A DNA stretch of 64,000 nucleotides from Pseudonocardia sp. EC080619-01 (lineage in GTDB: Bacteria > Actinomycetota > Actinomycetes > Mycobacteriales > Pseudonocardiaceae): NCBI RefSeq assembly GCF_001420995.1, contig NZ_CP012184.1:2836501-2900500 (forward strand). The letters run 5' to 3'. The notes below the pieces were generated by a model that saw nothing but the letters and a program-made list of their open reading frames with translations, ran no database searches and had not been told where the DNA came from. Positions within the stretch are counted from its first letter, which is position 1. Every line of letters starts with the position of its first letter. Made by a program: the position numbers and the translations under genes. Below, piece after piece: positions 24,225 to 32,823 of this stretch.

Positions 24225-24618
24225 ATCAGGCCGCCGGAAAGCTGGGCCGCCGGATCCCCGGCCCACCGGATCCCCGGGCCGCCGGATCCCGGGCCGCCGG
24301 AACCCCGGGCCGCAGGAACCCTGGAACCCGGAACGCCGGAACGCCGGAACGCCGGGCCAGCGAAACGCGGGGCGTCGGACTGTCGGGCCGTCGGGCCGTC
24401 GGGTTGCCGGGCTGCCGTACCGCCGGACGCCGGGCGTGGGACTGCGCCGCCGCCGGGCCGCCGGGCCGCCGGACCGCCGGACCGCCGGATCTCCAGGCCG
24501 CTGGGCCGCTGGAACGTCGGACTGCTGGTCTGCTGGAACGCCGGACCGCCGGGCTGTCGGGCAGCAGGGCCGCTGGACTGCCGGGCAGTCGGGCATCCGG
24601 GCCGCCGGACCACACGGC
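24225..24618. repeat. degenerate 9-bp-period GC-rich repeat tract
   Basis: About 390 bp built from variants of CCGCCGGAC/CCGCCGGGC (for example CCGCCGGATC, ACGCCGGA, CTGCTGGAC, CGTCGGGC) in near-tandem order. The region is open in several frames because of its composition, not because it codes. It lies between parS sites 2 and 3. Confidence 0.8.
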
Positions 24619-25251
24619 GGCGCGCCCGGTGGAGCTGGAAGGCCCCCGGCGTTCCGGACCGCGACAGGTGCGGGACCGAGAGATCGATGGGTGCGGGAGA
24701 AGGCGGCGCCGGCCACGCGGATCCCGAGCGGTGATCACAGATCAGGAAGAGATCCGGCCGGATATGGCCGTTCGACTGCCCGATTCGTGATCACCGGGCT
24801 TGTCCGGGTACGGGAGATCGGACCGGAACCCGTGCGGGATCCCTGTCGACGTCGAGGCCCGGCTCGCGGACGAGAGGCGGCGCGGGTCTCTGCTCCTGGT
24901 CGCTCGGACGGTCGTCGGTCGTCCGCCCAGATGTCCGGGCCGTCCGGTCAGCGGTCCCGCAGGCCACGGTTCCGGCCCGGTGGGTGGTCGGCGCCCGCGC
25001 CGGGGCGTAGTGGCCGGTCTCGACGGGCTCGCGATCTCGCTGTCGTGGCGTGCTCCGGAGGTGGGCGGGCCGGCGGCCAGGGCAGGCTGACGGCGGGACG
25101 GATCGAGCCTGACAAGTAGATCCCCGGGCCGGAGGTGCTGTTCTGCGGACGGCCGGGAGTCCGCCTGGTCTACGTCGGCTTTCCGGCGTGGGTCGGCGCG
25201 GACGATGTCGCCGTGGAGATCCGGTCGCTCCCGTCGATGACGTGCGGTCGC

Positions 25252-25296
25252 CGTGGACCGCGTGGACCGCGTGGACCGCGTGGACCGCGTGGACCG
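25252..25296. repeat. 9-bp tandem repeat CGTGGACCG x5
   Basis: Five exact head-to-tail copies followed by a diverged one (CACGGACG). In one frame this would read Gly-Pro-Arg repeats, but no gene context supports translation. Confidence 0.9.
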
Positions 25297-25419
25297 CACG
25301 GACGCGACGACGCGTCCGTGACGGACGCGAGTGTCGAGTTGTAGCTCGTCGCCCGGAGGTTGTTCGGCGGGAGGGAGGAATCGAGATCATCCCGCAGAGC
25401 CGCTCGCCCGCAAGCGGGA

Positions 25420-25435
25420 TGTTCCACGTGGAACA
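25420..25435. other. parS site 3
   Basis: TGTTCCACGTGGAACA, a fully symmetric 16-bp variant with one change per arm from consensus. Confidence 0.85.
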
Positions 25436-25454
25436 ACCGGCCCCGGTCGCACAT

Positions 25455-25468
25455 GTTCCACGTGAAAC
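25455..25468. other. parS site 4
   Basis: GTTCCACGTGAAAC, one mismatch from consensus, centred 34 bp from parS site 3. Confidence 0.88.
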
Positions 25469-25595
25469 CGCGGCACGACCGAGCGTCGCCCCTGTCGACG
25501 GACAGCACTGAGCGGCGCTTCGTCACCTCCGGCGAGACTGAGTGTCCGGCAGACCGGTGAGAGCACGGGGCGGCGGGTCTGTGGGGGCGGCGGTA

Positions 25596-25725
25596 GCGCG
25601 AGGCCCCGGGACTGCGAGGCCCTGAGACTGCTGACTGCTGACTGCTGGCTGCGGGACTGCGGGACTGCGGGCTGCGGGCTGCGGAGCTGCGGGACCGCGG
25701 AGCTGCTGCGCCTTGGACTGCGAGA
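25596..25725. repeat. short CTG-type repeat tract
   Basis: Runs of GACTGCTGACTGCTG, GGGACTGCGG and GGGCTGCGG with a 7-9 bp period. Non-coding by context, and similar in style to the other tracts in this region. Confidence 0.7.
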
Positions 25726-26379
25726 TCGTGGACCGGCGGGGCGTGTGGCTGTGGGCTGGGGTTCGGCCTGCTGCAGGTCTGCTGCACGACGAGGGTCGAC
25801 GGTCCGCGCCGAAACGGCGCCGTACGGGTCCGACCGCCGCGCCGACGGAGCACGGGAGTGGGGTCTGTCCCGAGTCGCGCCACGCTGTCGACGCCAGGGG
25901 ACCGCGAGCTCCTCCACTCCCCCGGGACCTGGTATCCGCCGGCCACGTCCCTGGCGCCACGTGGTCGGACACGCCCGGGGCGGCCGATCGAGGATCCGGC
26001 GGCGGTCTATCGGCGCGGGTCGGGCCGCGGCACGTCTCCCCCACCGGTGGCTGCGGGATAGCGCCGGACGCCGTCGGCAGCGAGCCGAGCGCGGCGTCTC
26101 GCGCGCACCGGACGGAAGCTGGAGGGTCGGTGCCCGATCGCGCCGTTGAGCCGGCTTCGGAGATGCCCGGTCCGGCCTGATCCGGACGGGCAGGTGGGCC
26201 GATGAGGCCGAGGTCGCGATGCGATCGCGGACGAGCCGAGACGGCGGGCGCGCCGCGATCCCGCGCGGTCCTCGACCATGGCCGCGGCCACGAGGTTCGC
26301 GACGTGCAGCAGATGCAGCAGATGCGCCAATGCGCAGTGCGGCTGCCCGGGCGGCGACGCCCACTCCCCGACCGCCCGG

Positions 26380-26393
26380 GTTTCACGTGGAAC
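26380..26393. other. parS site 5
   Basis: GTTTCACGTGGAAC, one mismatch from consensus, about 50 bp beyond the ddl stop codon. Confidence 0.88.
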
Positions 26394-26411
26394 CAGGCGA
26401 CGGTCCGGCCG

Positions 26412-26425
26412 GTTCCACGTGAAAC
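26412..26425. other. parS site 6
   Basis: GTTCCACGTGAAAC, one mismatch from consensus, 32 bp from site 5 and immediately next to the ddl stop codon. Confidence 0.9.
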
Positions 26426-26428
26426 ACG

Positions 26429-27397
26429 TCAGTCGTCCCGGGTCGCCGCGCGATCGACGAGCGCCTGGTACACGGTCGCGAGATCCGACCCGTCGGCCGC
26501 GACAGCGGTCGGCAGCAGCGACGTGTCGGTCAGCCCCGGCGACACGTTCATCTCGAGGACGTGCACCCGGCCGTCACCGTCGACGATCGCGTCCATCCGG
26601 GACACGTCCCGCATCCCGAGCAGCCGGTGCGCCGTCAGGGCGGTCTCGGCGAGCGTCTGCTGCACGTCCGAGGAGAGCCGGGCCGGGCAGTGGAACGTCG
26701 CGGCTCCCGGTGTGTAGCGGGAGGTGTAGTCGTAGAACCCGGACGGCACCTCGACCTCCACGGGGGGCAACGCGCGCGCCTCGTCGCCGTCGTGGACGAC
26801 CGACACGGCGACCTCGGTCCCGGCGACGAACTGCTCGGCGAGCACCGTGTCGGCGTAGGCGAAGGAGCTGACCATCGCGGACGGGAGGTCGTCCGCGGAC
26901 CGGACCACCTGCACGCCGAGCGCCGATCCGCCCTGGTCGGGCTTCAGCACCAGCGGCAGCCCCAGCCGATCCACGATGGCGCCGAGCACCCCTTGAGCGC
27001 CCAGCTCCCGGAACGTCGAGTGCGGCAGCGCCACCCAGTCCGGAGTCGTCAGTCCGGCCCGTACGAGCTCGGCCTTGACGCTCGGCTTGTCCCAGGCCCG
27101 TCGGCACGCTCCGGAGGGGGTGCCGACGAACGGGATCTGCAGCAGCTCCAGGATCTGCTGGACGGCACCGTTCTCCCCCTCGCCACCGTGCAGCGCGACG
27201 GCGACGACGTCCGGACGGTCGCTGTGCAACCGCTCCAGCAGGGCGCTGTCGACGTCCCACTCCCGCACGTCGACGCCGTTCGCCCGCAGCGCTCCCGCGA
27301 GCCGGCGACCGGATCGCAGGGACACCTCGCGCTCGTGGGACAGACCTCCGGCCAGCACGGCCACCGTTCGATCGCTCACCCGGGCATTCTGCGGCAT
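26429..27397 (-). CDS. ddl: D-alanine--D-alanine ligase
   Basis: 322 residues of an ATP-grasp enzyme that joins two D-Ala for peptidoglycan precursors. It carries VAVLAGGLSHEREVSLRSG, the conserved VVAVALHGGEGENGAVQQILELL, PFVGTPSGACRRAWDKPSVK, LPLVLKPDQGGSALGV and, near the C terminus, the metal site VHVLEMNVSPGLTDTSLLP. It is slightly shorter than the 340-370-residue mycobacterial DdlA, so it may be a second, Ddl-like ligase. An ATG at 27397 and a GTG at 27379 are both possible starts. It converges with parB across the parS tract. Confidence 0.9.
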   Translation of the reverse strand: MPQNARVSDRTVAVLAGGLSHEREVSLRSGRRLAGALRANGVDVREWDVDSALLERLHSDRPDVVAVALHGGEGENGAVQQILELLQIPFVGTPSGACRRAWDKPSVKAELVRAGLTTPDWVALPHSTFRELGAQGVLGAIVDRLGLPLVLKPDQGGSALGVQVVRSADDLPSAMVSSFAYADTVLAEQFVAGTEVAVSVVHDGDEARALPPVEVEVPSGFYDYTSRYTPGAATFHCPARLSSDVQQTLAETALTAHRLLGMRDVSRMDAIVDGDGRVHVLEMNVSPGLTDTSLLPTAVAADGSDLATVYQALVDRAATRDD

Positions 27398-27408
27398 GCC
27401 TGCACACG

Positions 27409-27442
27409 GGAACGCCCCGGACCTTCCGGTCCGGGGCGTTCC
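27409..27442 (-). terminator. terminator after the aminotransferase gene
   Basis: A perfect 15-bp stem (27409-27423 with 27428-27442) and TTCC loop, 14 bases past the aminotransferase stop. Its distal arm shares the bases GTTCC with parS site 7. Confidence 0.75.
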
Positions 27443-27451
27443 ACGTGAAAC
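27438..27451. other. parS site 7 (overlaps a terminator)
   Basis: GTTCCACGTGAAAC, one mismatch from consensus, between the aminotransferase stop and the ddl start. Its left half is part of the terminator stem. Confidence 0.88.
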
Positions 27452-27455
27452 ATGC

Positions 27456-28856
27456 TCAGTTCGTGTCGGGCGACGGGCTCTGCGGCCCGCGGCTCAGCTC
27501 GGTCCGCGCCGACGTCCCGAAGGTCCGGACGACGTCGAGCTCCGCCTCCAGCACCGCCGCGAGCCGGCGGACGCCCTCGGTGATCCGCTCCGGTGTCGGG
27601 TAGCAGAAGGAGAGGCGCAGCTGCCGGCTGCCGAAGCCGTCGGCGTAGAAGCCGGTACCGGACGCGTACGCGACCCGTGCTGTCACCGCGCGCGGCAGCA
27701 TCGCCTTGGTGTCGACGCCCGGCGGGACGGTCAGCCAGACGAAGAAGCCGCCGTCCGGCACCGTCCAGCTGCATCCCTCGGGCAGGTACGTCTCCAGCGC
27801 GGCCAGCATCGCGTCCCGGCGCTCGCGGTAGTTCTCCCCGAACGTCTTGATCTGGCTGCGCCAGTCGTGGTGCGACAGGTACCGCGAGACCAGCATCTGC
27901 GTGAACGAGGGCGGACACAGGGTGGCCGACTCGGCTGCCAGCACCAGCCGGTCGCGCACCAGCGGGGGCACCAGCGCCCAGCCGACCCGCAGCCCGGAGG
28001 CGAACGTCTTGGAGAACGAGCCGAGGTAGATGACGTCGGCGTCGTAGGACCGCAGTGCGGGGTGCACCTCGCCGGTGAACCCCAGCATCCCGTACGGGTT
28101 GTCCTCGATGACCATGACGCCGTAGCGGCGGCAGAGATCGAGGATCTGCGGGCGCCGATCGTGCGCCAGCGTCACGCCGGCCGGGTTGTGGAAGTTCGGG
28201 ATCGTGTACAGGAACTTCGGGGTGGTCCCCTGCCGGGCGAGCGAGTCGAGTGCCTCGTGCAGCAGCTCGGGGACGAGCCCGTGCTCGTCCATCGCGACGT
28301 GCACGACCCGCGCCTGGTACGCGGCGAAGCTGCCGAGCGCGCCCACATAGGACGGCCCCTCGGCCAGCACGACGTCACCGGGGTCGACGAAGATCCGCGT
28401 CAGGAGGTCGAGCGCCATCTGCGACCCGACGGTCACGACGACGTCGTTCGGGTCGCCCTCGATCCCCTCCTCCCGCATGACCTCGCAGATCTGCTCGCGC
28501 AGTTGCGGGACACCCTGGGCGGAGCCGTACTGCAGCGCGGTCAGACCGTCGGTGTCGACCAGCTCGGCGACCTCGGTCGCCAGGGACTGCAGCGGGAGCG
28601 CGGCGAGGTTCGGCATCCCGCCGGCCAGCGAGACGACCTCGGGGCGGCTCGCGACGGCGAACAGCGCCCGGATCTCCGAGGCCGTCATCCCCGCGGTACG
28701 GGCCGCGAAGCGCTCGGTCGGGGGCAACAGCGCCGGGGACGCCGACGAGTCCTGCGAGGTGGGCACGACCTCGCTGCCCTCCCCTGCCGCTGCGGCCGCC
28801 GCCGCTGCCGCGGTGCGGCGGGCGTCGGGCTGCTGCGGGCGGTCGGGCGAGGCCAT
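27456..28856 (-). CDS. PLP-dependent aminotransferase, class I/II fold (LysN/2-aminoadipate-like)
   Basis: 466 residues. An Ala-rich, probably disordered leader of about 45 residues is followed by an aminotransferase fold: VVSLAGGMPN, LQYGSAQGVPQLREQI, the PLP-pocket NFHNPAGVTL and DNPYGMLGF, and the Schiff-base lysine in SFSKTFASGLRVGW. The C-terminal Arg segment is RQLRLSFCYP. There is no GntR DNA-binding domain, so it is not a full MocR regulator. Relatives near parB in other actinobacteria are called valine-pyruvate or 2-aminoadipate transaminases, and the true substrate is open. Two 11-bp direct repeats lie in the upstream region shared with the divergent GNAT gene. Confidence 0.88.
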   Translation of the reverse strand: MASPDRPQQPDARRTAAAAAAAAAGEGSEVVPTSQDSSASPALLPPTERFAARTAGMTASEIRALFAVASRPEVVSLAGGMPNLAALPLQSLATEVAELVDTDGLTALQYGSAQGVPQLREQICEVMREEGIEGDPNDVVVTVGSQMALDLLTRIFVDPGDVVLAEGPSYVGALGSFAAYQARVVHVAMDEHGLVPELLHEALDSLARQGTTPKFLYTIPNFHNPAGVTLAHDRRPQILDLCRRYGVMVIEDNPYGMLGFTGEVHPALRSYDADVIYLGSFSKTFASGLRVGWALVPPLVRDRLVLAAESATLCPPSFTQMLVSRYLSHHDWRSQIKTFGENYRERRDAMLAALETYLPEGCSWTVPDGGFFVWLTVPPGVDTKAMLPRAVTARVAYASGTGFYADGFGSRQLRLSFCYPTPERITEGVRRLAAVLEAELDVVRTFGTSARTELSRGPQSPSPDTN

Positions 28857-28930
28857 CGGCGTGCTCCCCTTCGACGAGATGAATGGTGGCCAGAGTGTAA
28901 CCGCGTCGGGTGACCGGCCTGCCCTTCGTC

Positions 28931-28971
28931 GTGACGTACGTACCGGTGAGCCGTTCCGGGGTGACGTACGT
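28931..28971. promoter_or_regulatory. direct repeats GTGACGTACGT, 30-bp spacing
   Basis: Two exact copies, at 28931-28941 and 28961-28971, in the gap between the divergent aminotransferase and GNAT genes. The 30-bp centre spacing places them on the same face of the helix, as expected for an operator. The binding protein is unknown. Confidence 0.5.
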
Positions 28972-29116
28972 GCGGGGATCCGCTTACCCTCGCGGTAGGC
29001 GGGGCATCGGATCGGGCGCAGGCACCACTGCGCCGGGCCGGGTCATCCGGCCGACGTCCGGCCGTCCCGCGCACGGCGCGTCACCCGCACGACTACGACA
29101 GCCGGAGGTCCTCCTC

Positions 29117-29848
29117 GTGTCCTGGCATGTGGCCGCGCTCAATCTGGACAATCTGGGTGATCTGCCCAAACGGTGCCGGAACTGCGTCTACTGGGAGCTG
29201 TCCCCCGCGCTGGCGGACCAGGCCGAGGGCTACGGCACGACCGACCTGGAGAAGGAGGCCTGGCTGTCGGAGGTGCTCCTCGAGTGGGGCTCCTGCGGCC
29301 GGGTCGTCTACGTCGGTGGCGCGCCTGCCGGCTACGTGCTGTTCGCCCCGCCGGCCTCGGTCCCCCGTGCGACCGAGATGCCGACCGGCCCGGTCAGCGC
29401 GGACGCCGTCCTGCTGACGACGATGCAGGTGCTGCCCGAGTTCGCCGGAGAGGGGCTGGGCCGGGCTCTCGCCCAGGCCGTCGTGAAGGAGCTGACGCGA
29501 CGCGGGGTGAAGGCCGTCGAGGCGTTCGGTGACGCCCGTCCCGGCACCGAGGCCGACTGCGTGATGCCCGCCGACTTCCTGCGCTCGGTCGGGTTCAAGA
29601 CCGTCCGGCCGCACCACCGGTGGCCCCGGCTGCGGATGGAGCTGCGGTCCGGTCTGGAGTGGAAGTCCGATGTCGAGGCCGCGCTGGAGCAGCTGTTCAA
29701 CACGGTGACGATCCCGATGCAGACCCCGGCGCCCGTCCCGGTGGCGACGCCCGCGCGTGCGGGCCGGTGCCAGGTGTCGTTCCTGCCGACGGACGGCAGC
29801 AGCGACGACCGCACGGACGATCTCAGGGGCCGCGGAGAGCCTCGCTGA
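29117..29848 (+). CDS. GNAT family N-acetyltransferase
   Basis: About 243 residues. The start VSWHVAALNLDNLGDLPKRCRNCVYWE carries a conserved Cys pair not usual in GNATs. The acetyl-CoA site is TTMQVLPEFAGEGLGRALAQAVVKEL, followed by RGVKAVEAFGD. A C-terminal tail of about 50 residues is variable. The GTG at 29117 has GGAGG 8 bases upstream. Homologues lie next to cwlM in many actinobacteria, but the acceptor is unknown. It converges with cwlM over a shared hairpin. Confidence 0.85.
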   Translation: MSWHVAALNLDNLGDLPKRCRNCVYWELSPALADQAEGYGTTDLEKEAWLSEVLLEWGSCGRVVYVGGAPAGYVLFAPPASVPRATEMPTGPVSADAVLLTTMQVLPEFAGEGLGRALAQAVVKELTRRGVKAVEAFGDARPGTEADCVMPADFLRSVGFKTVRPHHRWPRLRMELRSGLEWKSDVEAALEQLFNTVTIPMQTPAPVPVATPARAGRCQVSFLPTDGSSDDRTDDLRGRGEPR

Positions 29849-29860
29849 GCGGTCGTCCGG

Positions 29861-29885
29861 CCCGGCCCCGGGTGACGGGGCCGGG
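29861..29885. terminator. bidirectional terminator between GNAT gene and cwlM
   Basis: A perfect 10-bp GC stem (29861-29870 with 29876-29885) and a GGTGA loop, between convergent stop codons at 29848 and 29900. Confidence 0.7.
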
Positions 29886-29899
29886 AAGCGGGAACGGCC

Positions 29900-31060
29900 T
29901 CAGACGGCCCGGATCTGGTCGCGGCCGTACTCGCGGGCCAGCACGTCGTTGAACGTGAACGTGCCGGTCGGCTGGTCGTCCTGACCGAGCAGGTAGAGCC
30001 GCTTGACGGCGACGAGGATGCCCTCGGCGACGACGTCCCGGAAGCCGGGGTCGAGCAGCTTGCGGCGGTCCCCGAGATGGGTCAGGTACCCGGTCTCGAT
30101 CCGCACCGCCGGCATCCGGGTCCGTCGCACGAGTTCCCAGGTGCACGTCTGGCTGCGGCAGTCGAGCATGGACGTGCGGGTCAGCAGTTCACGCTGGACC
30201 AGCCCGGCGAGCGCCTCGCCCACGTTGGACGTGGTGCCCGAACCGTTGCCGAAGAAGTAGGTCGCCAGGCCCTGCGCGTGCGGGCTGAAGCTGGCGTCGG
30301 TGTGCAGCGAGACGACGAGGTCCGCGCCGACGTCGTTCGCGAACTGGGCGCGCTCGGTGTCGGGCGGGTTGCCGTTCTCCGGACGGGAGAGCAGCGCCTC
30401 CATCCCGGTGGCGGACATCCGGCCGACCAGGCGGCGGGCGAGATCCCACATGAGATCGGCCTCGGTGACCCCGGCGACCTCGACACCGCGGTCCGGGCCG
30501 CCGTGCCCGGGGTCGATGACGATCCGCTTGCCGCGCATCCGCGGTCCGGCGCGGCGCAGCAGCTCCTGCTCACGGAGGAGGTGCGGTCGCCCACCGGTGA
30601 CCTTGCGTCCGAGCTGGCGCAGCGCACGCAGCGTCTCGGGCCCGCACATGCCGTCGGGGACCATGCCGTAGTCGCGCTGGAACCGCATCAGCGCCTGCTC
30701 GGTCTGCTGGTCGAAGAGCCCGCTGGGACGGCCCGGGTTGTACCCGAGCTCGAGCAGCCGCTCCTGGAGCGTGGCGACGTCGTCCCCGTTGGTCGGGGTG
30801 GACAGGGTGAAGGAGAGCATCCGGTCGCCGAGCGACCAGCCCGCCTCCCGGAGGGCCCGTGCGGTGTCCGGACCGACGATGCCGTCGGTGATCAGGCCCC
30901 GCCCCTGCTGGAAGACGCGGACGGCGTGGTCCACCTCGTCGTCGAAGACGTCCCGGTCCGAAGTGCCCGGCGACAGGGCCGGGAGCAGGCCGAGTTCCCG
31001 CAGCGTCGCTCGGATCTCGCGTACGGCAGGACCGGAGTCCCCGCGCCGGAGCAGCTGCAT
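29900..31060 (-). CDS. cwlM: CwlM-like N-acetylmuramoyl-L-alanine amidase-family protein
   Basis: 386 residues. Two peptidoglycan-binding modules come first (about 5-72 and 90-150; DGIVGPDTARAL and DGMCGPETLRAL), then an Amidase_3 fold from about 178. The zinc ligands His186 (DPGHGG), Glu200 and His253 (SLHTD) and the catalytic Glu322 (RIETGYL) are all present. No signal peptide is visible, so it should be cytoplasmic, as M. tuberculosis CwlM is, where it regulates MurA and partners rather than cutting peptidoglycan. The ATG at 31060 has GAGGGG before it. It lies downstream of trxBA as in mycobacteria. Whether it is catalytic is open. Confidence 0.9.
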   Translation of the reverse strand: MQLLRRGDSGPAVREIRATLRELGLLPALSPGTSDRDVFDDEVDHAVRVFQQGRGLITDGIVGPDTARALREAGWSLGDRMLSFTLSTPTNGDDVATLQERLLELGYNPGRPSGLFDQQTEQALMRFQRDYGMVPDGMCGPETLRALRQLGRKVTGGRPHLLREQELLRRAGPRMRGKRIVIDPGHGGPDRGVEVAGVTEADLMWDLARRLVGRMSATGMEALLSRPENGNPPDTERAQFANDVGADLVVSLHTDASFSPHAQGLATYFFGNGSGTTSNVGEALAGLVQRELLTRTSMLDCRSQTCTWELVRRTRMPAVRIETGYLTHLGDRRKLLDPGFRDVVAEGILVAVKRLYLLGQDDQPTGTFTFNDVLAREYGRDQIRAV

Positions 31061-31194
31061 GCACCCCTCGCTCGAAGTCGTCAGGCGTCGTCGTGACGCC
31101 GTGATCGTTCGGATCCGCACGGTGAGCCGGGCGGGTGGCCGAGGCCCATTGTGCCCTGCGGCGCCACCGGAGGAGCGCAGCGGGGCGGGCACCC

Positions 31195-31226
31195 GCGTGT
31201 CCCGGTTGTGATCAACCGGGACACGC
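31195..31226 (-). terminator. terminator after trxA
   Basis: A perfect 14-bp stem (31195-31208 with 31213-31226) with TGAT loop, 50 bases downstream of the trxA stop. It separates trxBA from cwlM. Confidence 0.75.
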
Positions 31227-31276
31227 AGCGTGACCTCGGTGCGCTAGAACGCGCACGAGAGATACCGGGATGCGGC

Positions 31277-31600
31277 TCAGATGTGGTCCGCGAGATCGGC
31301 GAGCAGGGCGGCCTTCGGCTTCGCGCCCACGATCTGCTTCACCGGCTTGCCGCCGCTGAAGAGGATCATGGTCGGCACCGACATGACCTGGTAGTCGCGG
31401 GCGACCTCCGGGTTCGCGTCGATGTCGAGCTTCGCGACGGTCAGCTTCTCGGTGTTCTCGCCGGCGATCTCGTCGAGCACGGGGGCGACCATCTTGCACG
31501 GACCGCACCAGGTCGCCCAGAAGTCGACCAGGACGGCCTTGTCGCTCTTCAGGACGTCCTGGTCGAACGAACCGGTGGTGACGTCGATGGTGTTGGCCAT
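31277..31600 (-). CDS. trxA: thioredoxin
   Basis: 107 residues with the active site WCGPCK and the cis-Pro segment SVPTMILF, a complete single-domain thioredoxin that reduces cytoplasmic disulfides. The ATG at 31600 has GAGGAG a few bases upstream. It lies 43 bases after trxB, its reductase, in one transcript. Confidence 0.97.
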   Translation of the reverse strand: MANTIDVTTGSFDQDVLKSDKAVLVDFWATWCGPCKMVAPVLDEIAGENTEKLTVAKLDIDANPEVARDYQVMSVPTMILFSGGKPVKQIVGAKPKAALLADLADHI

Positions 31601-31643
31601 GGGGTTCTCCTCGGTTGGAAGGGTCGGACGGTCTGCGGGCGAC

Positions 31644-32648
31644 TCAGTGCGCGGCGTCGGCGACCGCGGCCACGGGGGCGTCGCCGTACCCGCCACCGGC
31701 CAGCTCGGGCGACACCGGGTGCCCGGCGAGCCAGCGCTCCGCGTCGATCGCGGCGGAGCAGCCGGAGCCGGCGGCGGTGATCGCCTGCCGGTAGGTGTGG
31801 TCGACGAGGTCGCCGCAGGCGAACACCCCGGGGACGTTCGTGTAGGTGGAACGTTCGTCCACCGTCACGTAGCCCTCGTCGTCGGTCTCGACCTGGCCCG
31901 TCACCAGCGCGCTGCGCGGGTCGTGGCCGATCGCGACGAACATGCCGGTGACGTCGAGCGTGTCGGTCTCGCCGGTCACGGTGTCCCGGAGCTGGAGCTG
32001 CTTGACCGAGCCCTCCCCGGTCACCTCGGTGACCTCGGAGTTCGTCCGCCAGCGCATCTTCGGGTCGTTCTGCGCGCGCTCCAGCATGATCTTCGACGCG
32101 CGGAACTCGTCGCGCCGGTGGATGACCGTGACGGTCTCGGCGAAACGGGTGAGGAACGTGGCCTCCTCCATCGCCGAGTCGCCGCCGCCGATCACCGCGA
32201 TGTTCTGGTCGCGGAAGAAGAACCCGTCGCAGGTGGCGCACGAGCTGACGCCCCGGCCGAGCAGCTCCTGCTCGCCGGGGACGTGCAGGTAGCGCGGCGC
32301 GGCGCCCATCGCGAGGATCACGGAGCGGGTACGGAAGGTCTCCTTCCCGACCCGGACCTCCTTGATCTCCCCGTCGAGCTTCACCTCGTCGACGTCCTGC
32401 GGGCGCAGGTCGGCGCCGAAGCGCTTCGCCTGTCCGCGCATCTGCTCCATGAGCTCGGGGCCCATGATGCCGTCGGTGAAGCCGGGGTAGTTCTCCACGT
32501 CGGTCGTGGTCATCAGGGCGCCGCCGAACTGGCTGCCCTCGAACACGAGCGGCGCGAGCTGTGCCCGCGCGGCGTACACCGCAGCGGTGTAGCCGGCCGG
32601 CCCGGACCCGATGATGATCAGGTCGTGCACCGTGTCGTCGGTGGTCAC
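31644..32648 (-). CDS. trxB: thioredoxin-disulfide reductase
   Basis: 334 residues. The FAD site is [19 protein letters not shown], the redox pair lies in [11 protein letters not shown], the NADPH site is [13 protein letters not shown], and a second FAD motif is [22 protein letters not shown]. It passes electrons from NADPH to TrxA. The GTG at 32648 has AGGAGGG upstream. A GGAAT-N18-GTT element about 105 bases upstream suggests control by a SigR/SigH-type disulfide-stress sigma factor. Confidence 0.97.
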   Translation of the reverse strand: MTTDDTVHDLIIIGSGPAGYTAAVYAARAQLAPLVFEGSQFGGALMTTTDVENYPGFTDGIMGPELMEQMRGQAKRFGADLRPQDVDEVKLDGEIKEVRVGKETFRTRSVILAMGAAPRYLHVPGEQELLGRGVSSCATCDGFFFRDQNIAVIGGGDSAMEEATFLTRFAETVTVIHRRDEFRASKIMLERAQNDPKMRWRTNSEVTEVTGEGSVKQLQLRDTVTGETDTLDVTGMFVAIGHDPRSALVTGQVETDDEGYVTVDERSTYTNVPGVFACGDLVDHTYRQAITAAGSGCSAAIDAERWLAGHPVSPELAGGGYGDAPVAAVADAAH

Positions 32649-32752
32649 CGGTACCGATCCCTCCTGGCGCCGCCCGCTGCCGGGCGCGCGATGACGGGGC
32701 GTGCGGTCCGGCCGGTCCGGCCGGTCCGCCTCGATTGCTGCCGTGTGGCTGG

Positions 32753-32778
32753 AACGCGATCCTAGACAGGGGCATTCC
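32753..32778 (-). promoter_or_regulatory. SigR/SigH-type promoter upstream of trxBA
   Basis: On the minus strand GGAAT (32778-32774), exactly 18 bases, then GTT (32755-32753). This matches the GGAAT-N18-GTT consensus of the Streptomyces SigR and mycobacterial SigH thiol-stress regulons, whose classic target is trxBA. Confidence 0.65.
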
Positions 32779-32823
32779 CCGGTGCGGGTCCCGCCGGACG
32801 CGCCCCCGGTCACTCCGGCCCGT

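Larger units (their letters stand above)
23883..26428. other. gene-free parS/repeat region between parB and ddl
   Basis: About 2.5 kb with no gene I can support. The long open frames are Pro/Arg/Gly-rich products of GC-rich short repeats and match no family. It holds five parS sites and three repeat tracts, listed separately. It separates the parAB operon from ddl and may be an extended centromere. Confidence 0.6.

Noticed and set aside
23968..25119. A 383-codon frame in the parS tract.
   Set aside because: It is a product of 9-bp GC-rich repeats, with low complexity and frame-independent openness.
25252..25296. CRISPR-like array.
   Set aside because: Head-to-tail repeats without spacers and no cas genes nearby; this is a simple tandem repeat, as are the others.
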